The position numbers were made by a program, and so were the translations under genes. A DNA stretch of 64,000 nt from Cepaea nemoralis (taxonomy: Eukaryota; Mollusca; Gastropoda; Stylommatophora; Helicidae): NCBI GenBank assembly GCA_014155875.1, contig JACEFZ010011716.1:1-64000 (forward strand). The letters are read 5' to 3'. A model generated the notes under the pieces. It did not search any database and had not been told where the DNA came from. It saw only the letters and a program-made list of their open reading frames with translations. This document shows, piece after piece, positions 28,871-43,700 of this stretch (position 1 is the stretch's first letter; each line of letters starts with the position of its first letter).

Positions 28871-31800
28871 CAAGTAAATGTTGTTGTAGATTACATTCAC
28901 AAGAACACATTAATAATAATAAATCAATTTGGAGACCACATCAAAACCCACTATAACAGAGTTCATCATGGAAGTAATTTCTCTCTTTGAAACTTAGAGC
29001 GATAATGCGTCATTACATTCAGTCACAACTGTTCTCCTTTAACTGAAAACCTACTGAATATAGTCCTTATCCTCATGACATGCATGAGCAGCCTGTTATC
29101 TCTTCCCCAAATCAGTGCAACTCTGGGTGAAGGTATGTGTCTTGTTTACAATTAGAACCCTAAGTTCCACACGCCTCCTAATTACAAAGAGAATACAGGT
29201 ATTGTGGTGCCAGCCCATATTTGTTCATTATTTCAGTGGGTGCCTAGTCGCTTATGTCCCAGAAAAGTGTCACGGATCCTGTTTATTAGACATTAGACTG
29301 GGCTGATCCCAGATCATGTGGTCATGACAATTCCAGCTTTTAGATCTGAACTAGGTACGCTTAGAGGAAAGGCGAGACGCACATATAATCAGATTACTAC
29401 TGGTACCATTGGTGTTAGAACTCTTCGCTGGCTGCTGAGGATGGGGACGGAGCTCTTATGGGAATGCCTCGAATGCTGTGATGTCGGTTACTAAATCATC
29501 AATCAATCAATCAATCAATATGTGAGTGCACTAGATACGATACTGTTTTTATGATTGGCATAAAAGCAGAGTTACCACATACATTACTTTCACTGTCTAC
29601 AATAGACTGTTACAATATGAAATACTTTTTGCATACTTAACTATTTTTTTTGCATACTTAACTATATTTTGCATACTTAACTTTTTTTTTTCTATTCCAG
29701 GCAACGCACCATACATAAATCAAAGATTCTACACATTATGCATGTTTTTTAACTCTGTTTTACCCAGCCAGTTCTTAAGTTCTGACTTTAGTGTAATAAA
29801 TGTCTGGATCAGACGGAGTTAATGAAGGCCAGCATGGCCAAATGGATAAGTGCACTCATTTTTAAAATCCGGTATGCTGATGCTGAGGTAGCGGGTTCAA
29901 CCCATACACCGGTTAGTTGGACTAACAAATGTTGACTTCTCATCCTTGACTTGGGGGGATTTAAATTACAAGTACCTCTGAAGTCGGAGTGGGGTCGCCT
30001 GATGGCGAGGGACACTGGTAATAGGGAAAGCTAAAAAAAAATCCACACACACACAAATCAGTCTAGTGCACTAGTAGACGTGTATGGAATATGCTTGAAT
30101 TCAAAGCGGGCAGAAAAAAAAAGATAAAGAGTTAACTAATAATTGCCAGGGACATAAGGGGGTATCATCAACATCGATCAGACAGAGTTATTAATAATAA
30201 TCAGCATCATCATCATCCTATGTCTCGCCAAATAGTATCAACGTCCATGTCTCTACACAGACTGGATCCATTTTATTGATTTTATTCTTCCATGCCAACA
30301 TTATAGATAATCAAGCACAATTTCTGTCTCTGCCTCTGCCTTGTCCATCACTGAACTTTCAAGAGAACATGATGTTCTCCAATGCCTCTCTTCTCAGTAT
30401 ATGTCAGAAGAAAACTATTTGTCTTCTTCTAATTTTTAGGAAGGGGGTTTGGTAATACATTTCTGAGTCAGGAGGAGAATTAACATGTATAAATAATACA
30501 GTGGGTTAATAAAATGGGTGATTGAGATCAACAAAAGTGTTAAGAAGCAGACACACACAAATAGTAATATAAGAAAGAGAACATACATTTCTTGTACTCA
30601 TTTTTGATGTCATCCAAGTCTGCTGCTGATTTTGAGCAAATCAGAGAAATGAGAGTAGTCTCATCAGTTCCAAGACCTTTCATGGCTTTATTCAAGCAAT
30701 AGGCATCATATTCCAAAGGAGGCTTCAATAGGGCCAAAATGACATCTTTGTAATCCCCAGTAAGCTCAGCTTCAAGATCTGCCACTAAATCCTGGAGACA
30801 GTAGTAGAGACATGTGCCAGAGTTTATATAAGTAAATACATGGCAAGTGTTCTAAATAAATACACAACACTCTCAGTAAATATGTGGTATTCTAAGTAAA
30901 TATGTGGTACTTTACGTTAATATATGGAACTCTGTCAGGAAAATTATTATGAAATTAATATGTTAACTTGTTATCACCATCGTCATTATAATGTGCCATG
31001 CTGATAAGCATGGGCAGTTTTAGTTTGTCATCTCACATGATCATCAGAATCTCAACAATGGTTTGTATTCTTGTCCTGATCATGCCATGTGGCCAAGTCA
31101 TCCATGTATTTATCTCTTTGTCTTCCCCTTGCTCTTTTTCCCATCAGGTACCAGGTATTAGTGTGTACAGGAAGGCCCCGCTATACGTCGCTTTGGTTTA
31201 CATCGTTTCACTATAACATCATTGTCACAGTAGGACACAACTTCACTTTATGTCACTATGTTCCGCCATAACCTCGTCACCTGTGTTGCTATGCTGTGTT
31301 AGCATCGCAATTTTACATTTTGTGCAGAGCATTTTTCTAGGATTTTCTCATATAATGACCCATAATTATGAGTTCAAAGAGCACAGAAAGTGCTGATAGT
31401 GTGTCTGTTGTAAGAGAACCAGAAAAACTGTTACTCTTGAGGTGAAGTTAGATGTGTTATGTCGTTTTGAGGCTGGCGATTGGGCTGTTGATATCGGTAA
31501 AGTCCATGGTTTACCTCCAACTTCAGTAAGGACAATTCATGCAGGTGCTGAAAAAATCAAAGAGGGTGCTAAAAATGTAACCCCTTTGAGTGCTTCCTGG
31601 ATCACTCATACCAGAAGTACTCTTATGGAGAACATGGAAGCACTATTGGCCATCTAGATTGAAGACCAGAACCAATGGAATGTACCTGTGAGCAAGATGG
31701 TTATCCAAGAGAAAGCAAAGTCTCTCTATGAAAATCTAGCTAAGAAAGCAGGTGAGAGCAGTACTAGTAGTGCTGATGATAGTTTTGGAGCGAGTCATGG

Positions 31801-34800
31801 CTTTAATGCCTCTACGTCCCAATAACTCTACCATTCGCCTTCCAATCCACCTCTATTTAGCCAATAAATATCAACAACCATCAAAATAAACATTACATAA
31901 TACGCTGTATTTCATTTAATTCTATGGGAAATATTGTTTCGCTATGTCGTTTCAATGTTGTTTCACTTAAAGTCGCGGTTTTCAAGAACTTAACACCGAC
32001 ATTAACCGGGGCCTTCCAGTACAATATTCCCATTCTCTTTTGCCAGTTGTCACCTAGTTTTTGAGTTAATTTCACCCCATAACGTGACTAACAAATCTTG
32101 ACTCCATTGTGTCATGCCAATAAGCATGGGCGGTCATGTTCTGCCATCTCACTCGATCATCAGAGTCGTGGATCAGCTCTGTGGGTATTCACTTCTCTGT
32201 CTTCCCCTTGGCCAGGGAGACCGGCTCGACGACCAGTAGGTGTACATTATTAATATTAAAGTGTTATACATACATTCAAACTTCATATGCCAGACAATTT
32301 ACAAGCAGAATATTCCATTGGCTTACCTTATTGTAGATTTCCTGGTACCTTTTCTTAAGTGTTTGTCTTTCTGAGTTGGAATTTCTTGTTATAACTTCAG
32401 TGATAACTTCCTCTTTTGTACCACTTCCTGCCATTGCCTTGTGTAGCTTAACAGCATCTTCATCATATTCGTTGATTTCATCATCTGTTTCAAGACTTGC
32501 ATCTTCTTCTTCTTTAGGTTTGTCCTCCCCCACTTTATCAATGATTGTCAGTAATGTTTTCTGATAGCCTTCACTTGTTTCAGTTTCCACATCTTCTCTT
32601 AGTGGATTGCCATACACTTGTTTATACTTGCCCTTGATAGCAGGAAGGTCCTCCTGTCAAGTATTATAGTATTATTACTGACATGTTTAGCAGCAGTATT
32701 TGTAGCAATCTTAATAGATTGAATACTCGGTGAATATATTGTGGTTATAATAGTTACTCTGTACAATATTCAAACCAAGAAGCAAAATCAAGATAATAAT
32801 GCCATGATTTAATAATGAAATTATTTAATAATAACATTGGAGAAATGTCTTGGCTGATGATCAATGGAAGAATAATAAACATTAAATATGCTTATGACAC
32901 AGTGTTGTTGGCAAAAGTGAGTACGAGTTGTGGGACTTTGTGAAGCATGAGAATAGGTGTAGTGCAGCTTATAGATCAGACTTCTGACGTGAAAACAAGC
33001 TTCAATTATGGTAACTAGCAATGCAAAGGATAGGACAACAATGGATATCAGAGTAAATGTAGAGATACTGGAACAAGTAACTTGTTTCTTCTTCTTCTAT
33101 CTTGAATATATAACAATAACAACAGAAGATGGCAGAAGTGAGACCAAAATAAAAATAATAGAATAGGAATGCTAAAAATACATTTATGAACTGAAAAAAA
33201 AAAAAAAAGAAAATGACAGACAAAACAATAAATTAAAAATGAGAATAAATAATGTTACATAATTGTTCAACACAACTATATGGTGTCTAAGCATAGGACA
33301 ATCAACTCATGTGAAGAGAAATAGTGTACATTTCTTGGAAATAAAAACTTACAAATAGTCTTAGTGAAACTGGGAATAAAAAAAAGAGCTAACAGAAGAA
33401 ATTAAAACATGCATGAACTATTTTGGCCACATTAAAAGACATGACTTTCTAATGAAAAATATAAAGTAATGGACTCTCTTCAACGCCTTGAGGTGTATTA
33501 GGTACATGGTGCTAACACCATATTTTTTATAGACCAATTAACGTTCGAAGTCAAAGGTAGATGAGCAAGAGGTAGGCACCAATACTCGAGAGAATCAAGT
33601 ATCAAGAGATGGTTGAATGTGACTATTAGAATGTACAATGAGAGGGTGAGACAGAAAGTTCTGGAGATACATTGTAGCTAACACTCATTGCGAAGATGGC
33701 ACTTGATTGACTGAATAATTGAGTGTGAAATTTAAATTATGGGTGACGGGGTAGGAGTATCCCCCCATTAATGGAGAAGGCATTTCCCTCCTTTCTCTAG
33801 CCTACAGGACATCCTTTGGCAAGGTGGAATACCTGTTTATTCTCCTATGCTTGCAACCAAGGTAATGAGAAAGGATGGTGAGCAAGTGATGGATTGAGCA
33901 TGAGAGCAGTTGACAGTAGTTGCTGGTTATGGTCTCAAGTTGGGTTGGATGGCAGAAGATCCCTTTAGAGAGACAGTGGCTAACCACTAAGGTCAATGCC
34001 AAGAAAGAAAGCAATGACAGACTACCTTTCTTACAGATGGCTAGACGCAAGCAATCAAAGAAATTATGGAAGCATTTCAAAAGATTGTTATGGGGGAACA
34101 GTTCTGCACAGAACATACCATTGGATGATGAAATTTACATTATTTTTTGATAAAAACAAAGAAACACAAATTAAAAACAGTTGCCGACCTTTCAGATCAT
34201 CATCATAATCAATGATATGCCATATTTCACACATGACATGTATCATTTTGAGTAATGTAAGGTTGTATCATGGAATATGGATTTGTTACTAACCTCTGAC
34301 CTAGAAACGAGTGCCCAAATCAGTTGTCTGTTATTGATACCCACTCTCTTCATAGAGCTCCTCAGTCTTTCAGCAAAAAACTTAGTTTTGTTCTGCTGGC
34401 TCAGAGCTGTAGTTGAGGGAATATAGAACACGTGATAACACTATCACATGAAGTCAAACAATTCTCTGCTAATAAAATTACAATTGATGATTATGAACAA
34501 TATCTAACAGATAATAAGTTTGTAATCATCATCAAGAATTTCAGCTTTTTAAACAGCTTCCTGATAAGCTTGTAATGAATACATTATATTAGACAATGTT
34601 AAATTTCTTCTTAAGATATTTGACCTGGAGGAGAAATCTGTGATCTTGACATTCTAATGTTCTATGTCATCTAATTCCCTATATTTTAATGAAACTGATG
34701 ATGTTTTGACAAACACTTTTCTTTGTCATCCTGTGATTCTCTCACCTAATATTTCCCCACATCTATTTAATCTCTTCTGTTGATAATGTTGCATGTCACT

Positions 34801-37800
34801 TGCAAGATGTTGCAATCAACCTCAGGTTAATTTTCTAGGCAATTGTATATTCAATAGATTGCCATTGCTTTGAGAATGAGAAGTTAACGTTTGGGTCCAA
34901 CTTAATACTGGTGTAGGAATTGAACGCCCTACCTGGCCATCAGTGCATTGGAAGTATATATATATCCTTTCGACCACAGTTGTCATTTCCTTATGATTTG
35001 AGAAGTGATCTACACATGCAGCTTTCAGTACCCCAGCATTTGTTTTCTTTTCTGTCCATGACATTCTCAACATCGTCTTAACAACCACATTTCCACTGCC
35101 TCCACTTTCTTTACTATTTCATTACCTATTATTAGTATTCACATCCATACACAAGAGCAGGCCACACATAATCTTTCAGTTAATGGATTTCTGTCTTTGG
35201 TGATATTTTTGATTCCATGACCTTACTTTTTCTTGTAAATGAGTCTTTGGATACAGTGATTCCTGTCTTTATCTCACCTGTTTTGCTGGGTAGCCTAGAT
35301 ATGACAAAATGTTGGTCTTTTGAAGTTTTACACCATTCCCCACCCCCCACACACACGTATATATGTCCTGAAGGATAAACCTACTGTAGGTCTGTGATGT
35401 GGTAGAGCCATCACATTTTGTAGGTCTGAATGCATGGAGGAATAGTTAAAAAGTCTTTTTCTGTTGCCAAACAATGAATATAGGCATTGAACTCATGTCT
35501 GATTGTGCTCATAGCAGTATCAGCGTAGCTTATATATATGTATACACAAACACACACACACACATGCACACACACACTATATATAAAGCAAATAGGAATT
35601 TGAGTGTTATTGGAAACTACCAACTATGTTAATGAACAAATATGTATTTATGTCAAATTTCTTGAATGTTAAAATATGAATTATGCTTATAAATAAACAG
35701 AGTAATTAATACTGTAATAGATTGTGTTCTTCTGCCTTTATACCCATTGAAGGATACGTGCTGAACCAACTAACTCCAAACCTTCATGTCCATAGCTGTC
35801 TCATGCAATTCCATCATGCCCTACCCATATCATTCATCTCTGTCTCTAATTCTCTTCTCCGTGTGTTTTTGGGTTTTCTCTTTTATGTCCCTAGCCATCA
35901 GGCAAACCCACACTGACTTTAGAGGTACTTGTAATTTACCTCCCCATGTCAAAGACGAGAGGTCAACATTTTTAGTTCAACTACCTGGTGTAGGGGTTGA
36001 ACCCCTTACCTCGGTGTCAGCACATTGGATGTTTAAGAACATGCGTTGCTATCTATTTGGCCATGCTGACCTGCAGAAGGACTCTCTAGTTACACTATTC
36101 TCAGATTTTCTGAATGTTTGTCTTGTCTAGTACCATCATCTTTTCCTCATCTCTTATTCACTGGTTTTTGTTTACTTCTCCCAATGCATTCCATATTGGC
36201 GATTCTTTCATGCCATTTAGTACATGAATGACATACTACTAATGTAATAAATGATTATAATTCTACACCAGTTTTTACAACTGAAAACACTGGACAGAAA
36301 CATTAAGTACACATACCACAAGCAAGGTAACCCTCTTCTGCATCTCCACAGCTGGCTCTTTTAATTGATACTGAAATATCCTTATGGAAAATCTGAAATA
36401 CATAGACACAAATGTCATGAAAACTATGTTTATTTAACTTTTAAATCTAGAAGATAAGACACAAATTAGGCGTGTTAAAGAATTAAATATGTAACTTATT
36501 GTGTTACAATCAACAAATTTGTGAAATTTACAAAATAAAAACGGCGATTAGATATATCTAGTTACACCATACACCATCTTCCTCTCTCATTCATTGTCTC
36601 TTCCCCCCCCCCCCCCCCCCCCCAATTCTGTTTCTTACTCTGTCATTGCCTTCACATGCTTTGAGGATGTCTAGTAATTATATGCAGTAGACCAGTGTTT
36701 CTCAACCTTTTTTGGCCCATGTCCCCCTTCACCATATTTTCAGAACGTCATTCCCCCCCTTTCATATTTCCTACCTAAAAATTTGGTCCGCGCCCTCCTT
36801 CACCATATTTTCAGAACGTCATTCCCCCCTTTCGTATTTCCTACCTAAAAATCCCACCCCTGCCCCTACAGTATGCGTAGTAATGGAAGCTAAATTTAAT
36901 AGCACATACTAAAACAAGTCTAGATGTCCACAAAAAACATGATTTGTGGGTCTACTTACTTTATAAATTGAATTTTAGACGTACAGAACCATACAGTATG
37001 AAGGGAAAAACAATGTAAAGTAATCAGTTCTTGTATTAACGCGATCTTTAAAGGGGGGAGGGGGGGGGAAATTCCCCACTTGTTGAGAACCACTGCAGTA
37101 GACTTTCTGCATTAAGTTAGTGACAGTATAAAATAAAACAAAAAGGTAGGCAAGAATCCTGCAGAGAAATCATCGTAAGACATGAACACAAATTTGTGCT
37201 GATTTTTCAAATGGATTCTAACATATCTTTTTGTTTCATTTTATATGATTTATCTTAAACTTTAACAGTACTAGCTATGGCACCTTTAGATTTCTCAGAC
37301 AATTGTTGAGATAGATGCTGTGAAACAGTGATAATGATGATAATGGGAGTGTAGAATAAGAAATATGGTGATACAATTTAGTAAATGAGGTCTCACCTTT
37401 TTATGAGCATCAGAAATGGCTTTTATCTGTGGCAAACTATTTTTCTCGAAGATTTCTTTCACAACTGATGGTTTTGGTTGCTGAAAGTTGATTTTGAAAA
37501 AATAAAAAAGCATAATTGTAAATTTGGAACATTGTAGTACATAAAGGTGAAGGTTCCTCTTTCCAATCCAATGGGAAAACAGTTTTTAGAATATAATGGA
37601 CAAGAAGAAGAGACTGACATGCTGTAAGATGAAAAAAAAAAAATGGCTCATAAACTGCATTGTATCTCAGAAAGGGAAATACTTTGGCCACATTAAATAT
37701 CACAGTGGTGTGGAAAGAACAGTGATGAAAGGCATGAGTCCTGAAAGAAGAGGCAGGAGTCAACTAGCATAAAGATGGACACAGGACTTGCAGATACCTT

Positions 37801-40687
37801 GGATATGAAAATGCATGAGAACTGACCAAGAATAAAGAATCTTTCTAGCGGGCCATGATGAGAGTGGCATTCTGCAAAAAGACCTGTTACATGATGATAG
37901 GCTACATATAAGGTAGCAGGTTTTTGACACAAGACATTGCATAACCTTGAGCATCATAATTATGTAATGGGAAAACTACAAAGGATCAAAAATTTTTTTA
38001 GTGATCCGTGATGAGAGCAAGATTCTGCAATGGATCTGTTACATCATGATGATGAGATTGATATTCTGCAATGGATCTGTTACATCATGATGATGAGATT
38101 GATATTCTGCAATGGATCTGTTACATCATGATGATGAGATTGATATTCTGCAATGGATCTGTTACATCATGATGATGAGATTGATATTCTGCAATGGATC
38201 TGTTACATCATGATGATGAGATTGATATTCTGCAATGGATCTGTTACATCATGATGATGAGATTGATATTCTGCAATGGATCTGTTACATCATGATGATG
38301 AGATTGAGATTCTGCAATGGATCTGTTACATCATGATGATGAGATTGAGATTCTGCAATGGATCTGTTACATCATGATGATGAGATTGATATTCTGCAAT
38401 GGATCTGTTACATCATGATGATGAGATTGAGATTCTGCAATGGATCTGTTACATCAAGATGATATTTCTATGACATCAAACACCGTGATATTAAATGCAT
38501 TTAGATAATAGCATCTCTGTTAATAATTAACAGCTGCCTTAATTAGTAGCTGAACATGTTTCTGTGATTTGTTACATTTAAAGGGGTTTAAAGGCAAGAG
38601 GAACAACAAACCAATGACCTTAGTAGTGCAAGGCCAGCAGCTGGACTATTTCACCACAGAGAATGAGAGGAAGAGAAGAAGAGGAAGGCCAAAGAGAAGA
38701 TGGGTGCAGGATGTGACGGGTGATCTCCAGATGGGTGTATCGGATGCAGAACATCTTGCTTATGATTGAGAGGTTTTCTGGAAGGTTGTTATGGGAGCAA
38801 GGTTCCGCAAAGGACATGCTACTGAATGAATGAATGAATGAATGAATGAATGAATGAATGAGATTACATTTCTGCTCAACTAACATGATTCATGTGATTC
38901 ACATTATTCACCAATTTTTAATAAGCTTAAGACATGTTTTAAAACAAATATGGAAGCAGGGATATTTTAATAAACAAATAAATGACCGCTAACATACATT
39001 TGTATTTTAAAGAATGTAACTTCAACAACAATAAAAACTGTAGACTAATAAACATCTGCACATATATAACAAACAAAAGGTAACAAATAAAAGTATATTT
39101 TAAAAGCATCTTGTTATGAATTGGACATAAAGGTAAGATAAATGTACAGAAAAATGTATGCCAACATTAAAGTTATGTTAGATATTCTTTAATGAGTTAT
39201 ATTAACATTAAATATCATACCCCATAAAGAGTGGTTGCATCTTTCTCAGCTTTGACCCGGTCCACTTTGGGTTCCTTGTCTTTCTTTTCCCTCAGAAGCT
39301 GCACCAGCAAGTCTCTCAGGTCTCCATTTGTCACATTCTTGACTTCAGATTCAAGATCTTTCTTATACTCTGATGGCAAATTACATTTGTGTTAGGGGAA
39401 GCAATTACAGGTAATCAATGACCAGATATTGTATGATGAAACAAAAATACACAAAAATATGTGTGACCTTGTTAAAATTTAGAATTAAACATGGCACTAG
39501 CAGACAAGACCACACTGGTGGCCAGTAAAGACATATAGACCACCAGTGTGCTACAAGGACATCACTGAGACAAGTAAAGACATATAGACAACCAGTGTGC
39601 TAGCAAGGACATCACTGAGACAAGTAAAGACATACAGACAACTAGTGTGCGGCAAGGACATCACTGAGACAAGTAAAGACATATAGACAACCAGTGTGCT
39701 ACAAGGACATCACTGAGACAAGTAAAGACATATAGACAACCAATGTGCTACAAGGACATCACTGAGACAAGTAAAGACATACAGACAACCAGTGTGCTAC
39801 AAGGACATCACTGAGACAAGTAAAGACATATAGACAACCAGTGTGCTACAAGGACATCACTGAGACAAGTAAAGACATATAGACAACCAGTGTGCTACAA
39901 GGACATCACTGAGACAAGTAAAGACATATAGACAACCAGTGTGCTACAAGGACATCACTGAGACAAGTAAAGACATATAGACAACCAGTGTGCTACAAGG
40001 ACATCACTGAGACAAGTAAAGACATACAGACAACTAGTGTGCTACAAGGACATCACTGAGACAAGTAAAGACATATAGACAACTAGTGTGCTACAAGGAC
40101 ATCACTGAGACAAGTAAAGACATATAGACAACCAGTGTGCTACAAGGACATCACTGAGACAAGTAAAGACATACATACAACCAGTGTGCTACAAGGACAT
40201 CACTGAGACAAGTAAAGACATACATACAACCAGTGTGCTACAAGGACATCACTGAGACAAGTAAAGACATATAGACAACTAGTGTGCTACAAGGACATCA
40301 CTGAGACAAGTAAAGACATACATACAACCAGTGTGCTACAAGGACATCACTGAGACAAGTAAAGACATATAGACAACCAGTGTGCTACAAGGACATCACT
40401 GAGACAAGTAAAGACATATAGACAACTAGTGTGCTACAAGGACATCACTGAGACAAGTAAAGACATATGGACAACTAGTGTGCTACAAGGACATCACTGA
40501 GACATGTGCCTCATGGCATGTAAAGGAGGTGTTGCCAAACAAGAGCACTACGCAGGAAGCCAAAGAAGATTGATTCACCAACACAGAACTGGTGTCATGA
40601 GCCGCTACATGCTGTGGGTTTTGCTGAGGAGGAGATCCGAGCACTTATGGACTGAATGGTTCGATGTGCAATGAGGATGATCTGTCG

Positions 40688-40773
<86 letters not shown>

Positions 40774-43700
40774 GTAAAGGAGTCCTTGACTATTTTGTAG
40801 CAAAGTGAAAGTTAGTGCGTATTCTTTACAGGACATCACAGTCACACCAGCATTTTTTACTGTTGTGATCTCTTGGTATGTTAACGTTCAGTAGTTTGCC
40901 ATTGCTTTCTGAATGGCTGGCACCCATACCATTTCATAAAAAACCAACGCAGGGCAGTCTGCTGCCAAATCACCTGCAGCTGTGTTTCGAACATGGATTT
41001 GTTGGATCATGAACTACGTCCGTAACCCCTTCGACACGGAGCTGAATTTTGTAGCAAGAAAAAAAACAATCTGTAACATTTTCTTATTCTTTATGTTTCA
41101 ACTCTTAAAGGAAAGATTTGGGAAAGATTTTCAAATGTTCATGAGAAATGGGACAGTTTAATACATTTTCACTATCAAATATTATTCTGTGCTCAATCTT
41201 TAAATCTCAAATCCTGAAACATCCAAATAAATCAAATATTATTCTATCAATGTCAGACTTGAACACTAATAACAAAAGAGAAAAGAATTTGTAACAACAC
41301 AAATGCAATGTCAAAGGTGAATTCTAAATGATACAAAACCAGACAAAATCAGAAACAATCATAACAGGAAGCAAGTAGAGACAGCATCAATGCTAGAAAG
41401 GAAAGAAGCGTGCAAACATCTAGACTATATTAAATAAACAACAAACCACATGGTTTGGTCATGTTACAAGATTGTGTCAAGGCAGTACCCCACAGTACAA
41501 GAGGTTGCACTCATAAATGATAGACTGAAGAAATATCTGAGGTTACAGAAGGCACCATGTATTGAACACACACCACAGCTCTCACCAGGTGTCTCTTCTT
41601 GACCTGATGCTGAAAAAGAAAATGAATAGAGGAGGAGAAGAAGTAGAAAAAAAGAAGTTAAGCCCAGGTAGGATAATAATGTCAGTACTATATTGTCCAC
41701 CTTTACTATCCTCCAGTACCCATTTTAGAGTCTTAGTTGATCCCAGAGCTTTGTTAGTAAAAACAATATCATCCTGCCACTGAGGATTGAACCCATGACC
41801 ACTGTGTGGTAGATTAGTACACTAGCCAGTACACAAACATAGATCTTGGTATGAAATGAGTTACAGTGAGAACTGCTCAGAACCATGGAACATGCTCAGA
41901 ACTCCATAGTGAAGTGGAAAAGCTGCCTGACTGGCACTCTGAAGGTCATGGGTTTGTTTTCAGCCTGCCTTGTTCAGACCACAAGTGCAGTTTTTCTGGA
42001 GATGCCTGCAGTTACTACTGGAGCTATGGAGTTCATGCTTTGTGCAATACTTTTGGCAAGTGGCTTGCCATTCTGTGGAGAGTGACCAACTCAGTTGGGG
42101 TAACACCTGGTGCAATGAAGTAGATTCTCTCACCTTTAACCTTTATTTGCCCAGAACAGGAAGAGTTAAAGCATGGAAATAAAAAAAAATATTATAATAT
42201 CATCATCAAGCACCATGTCGGCAAGCATGGGCGGTCGTGGTTTGCCATCTACAGGTCACCAGTCTCGAATCAGGTCTGTGTTCTTGTCCCAACCCTGCCA
42301 TGCTGCCAAACCATCAAGGTATTTATCCCTTTGTCTTCCCTTTGCTCTCTTCCCATCAAGCTTGCCAGTTGTCACTAAATTTTCAAGTCCATTTCTCCTT
42401 ATAACATGCTCCAAAAAAATCATGACTGTCTATGTCTAATTTCTCCTATAAATCTCCATTTTAAATTTGTCTCTTGAAGGACTGTCTCATTTGATTTTCT
42501 GTCCGTCCATGGTATTCTTTGCATTTTTCTCAAAAACTAAATTTCCAATGCTATTAACTTGTCTGTTAATTCTCCATGTTTCACTCGCACACAACAATAT
42601 GGGTTCCACATAGCACTTTAACACTCTTTTTCTCACTGCAATTGACAACTTTTTGTTGGTATGTTTTCAATTTTGCAGAAGGCCACCTTTGCCATGGCAA
42701 TTCTTGATCTAATCTCTACATATTATATAGCTACACAGTTAAAAAAGCTCAACACAGATACACTTTCCCAACCTTTTTTATATGCTTGCTTAACTTCATC
42801 AAGTTCAGCTCCTGTCTTAGAGCAGATTACTCCAATAAGTGTGGGCTCATCAGTCCCTAGGCCTTTCATAGATCTGTACAGTGTGTCAACATCTAATTCC
42901 ACTGGAGGCATCAAAAGAGCCAAAATGGTGTCTTTAAAGTCTCCACTTAGCTCAGACTTAAGGTCTTCAACTAAATCCTGAAAACAAAGTATTTTAAAAG
43001 GTAAAAAAAAAGTTGAGTTAAGTTGAGCTGAGCTAAGAAACAATATCACTGCACTCAGGACATTCCCACATGCGCTCTATCCCTCGTTCAATGGCCAGTG
43101 AAGAGTCACACTGCTAATGGTTCCACCTGGCATCTTATTGAAAGTTCTCCTGGTCTTCCCTCTCAGTTTTGAGATTCATCCAGTGCCCCTGCTGATCCCC
43201 CACCATATCATTCTCTCCCCATAGAGGTGCTCAGTCTGTTCCACCGCTTTCTCCACCTGGTCCCATTGGCGCCCAACCACCTCTCCCTTGTCCATAGGTA
43301 ATCTACCACAGAGAGGTGTATTCCCTGCCAGCCTATCAGCCTGTTCATTCTACTGCATTCCAGCATGACTAGGGCAGAAACTCCATACAATTCTCACAAT
43401 CTGTGACCTCTGAAGCGAGACAAGCCATTCTACACGAAACATTCCTTTCCCCACCATACTAAGCATACTCTATGAGCCTGTTATGAATACAATGTGTGTT
43501 GCAGCAGTCTTATCCTCTAACCATCGGAAATCTGGAGTTACTGTTCCCATCTTCATTCTCATGCTGGAGGTTGTAGTCTCATAAGCCAGACTCTCCTTTT
43601 TCAAGCATTTCCATTAGCCAAAAATAAAAGAAGAGAGGTCTATATTAATTTCCATGTTATATAAGCATAAGAGTTTAATATCCAAGTTTGGTCAATAGTG

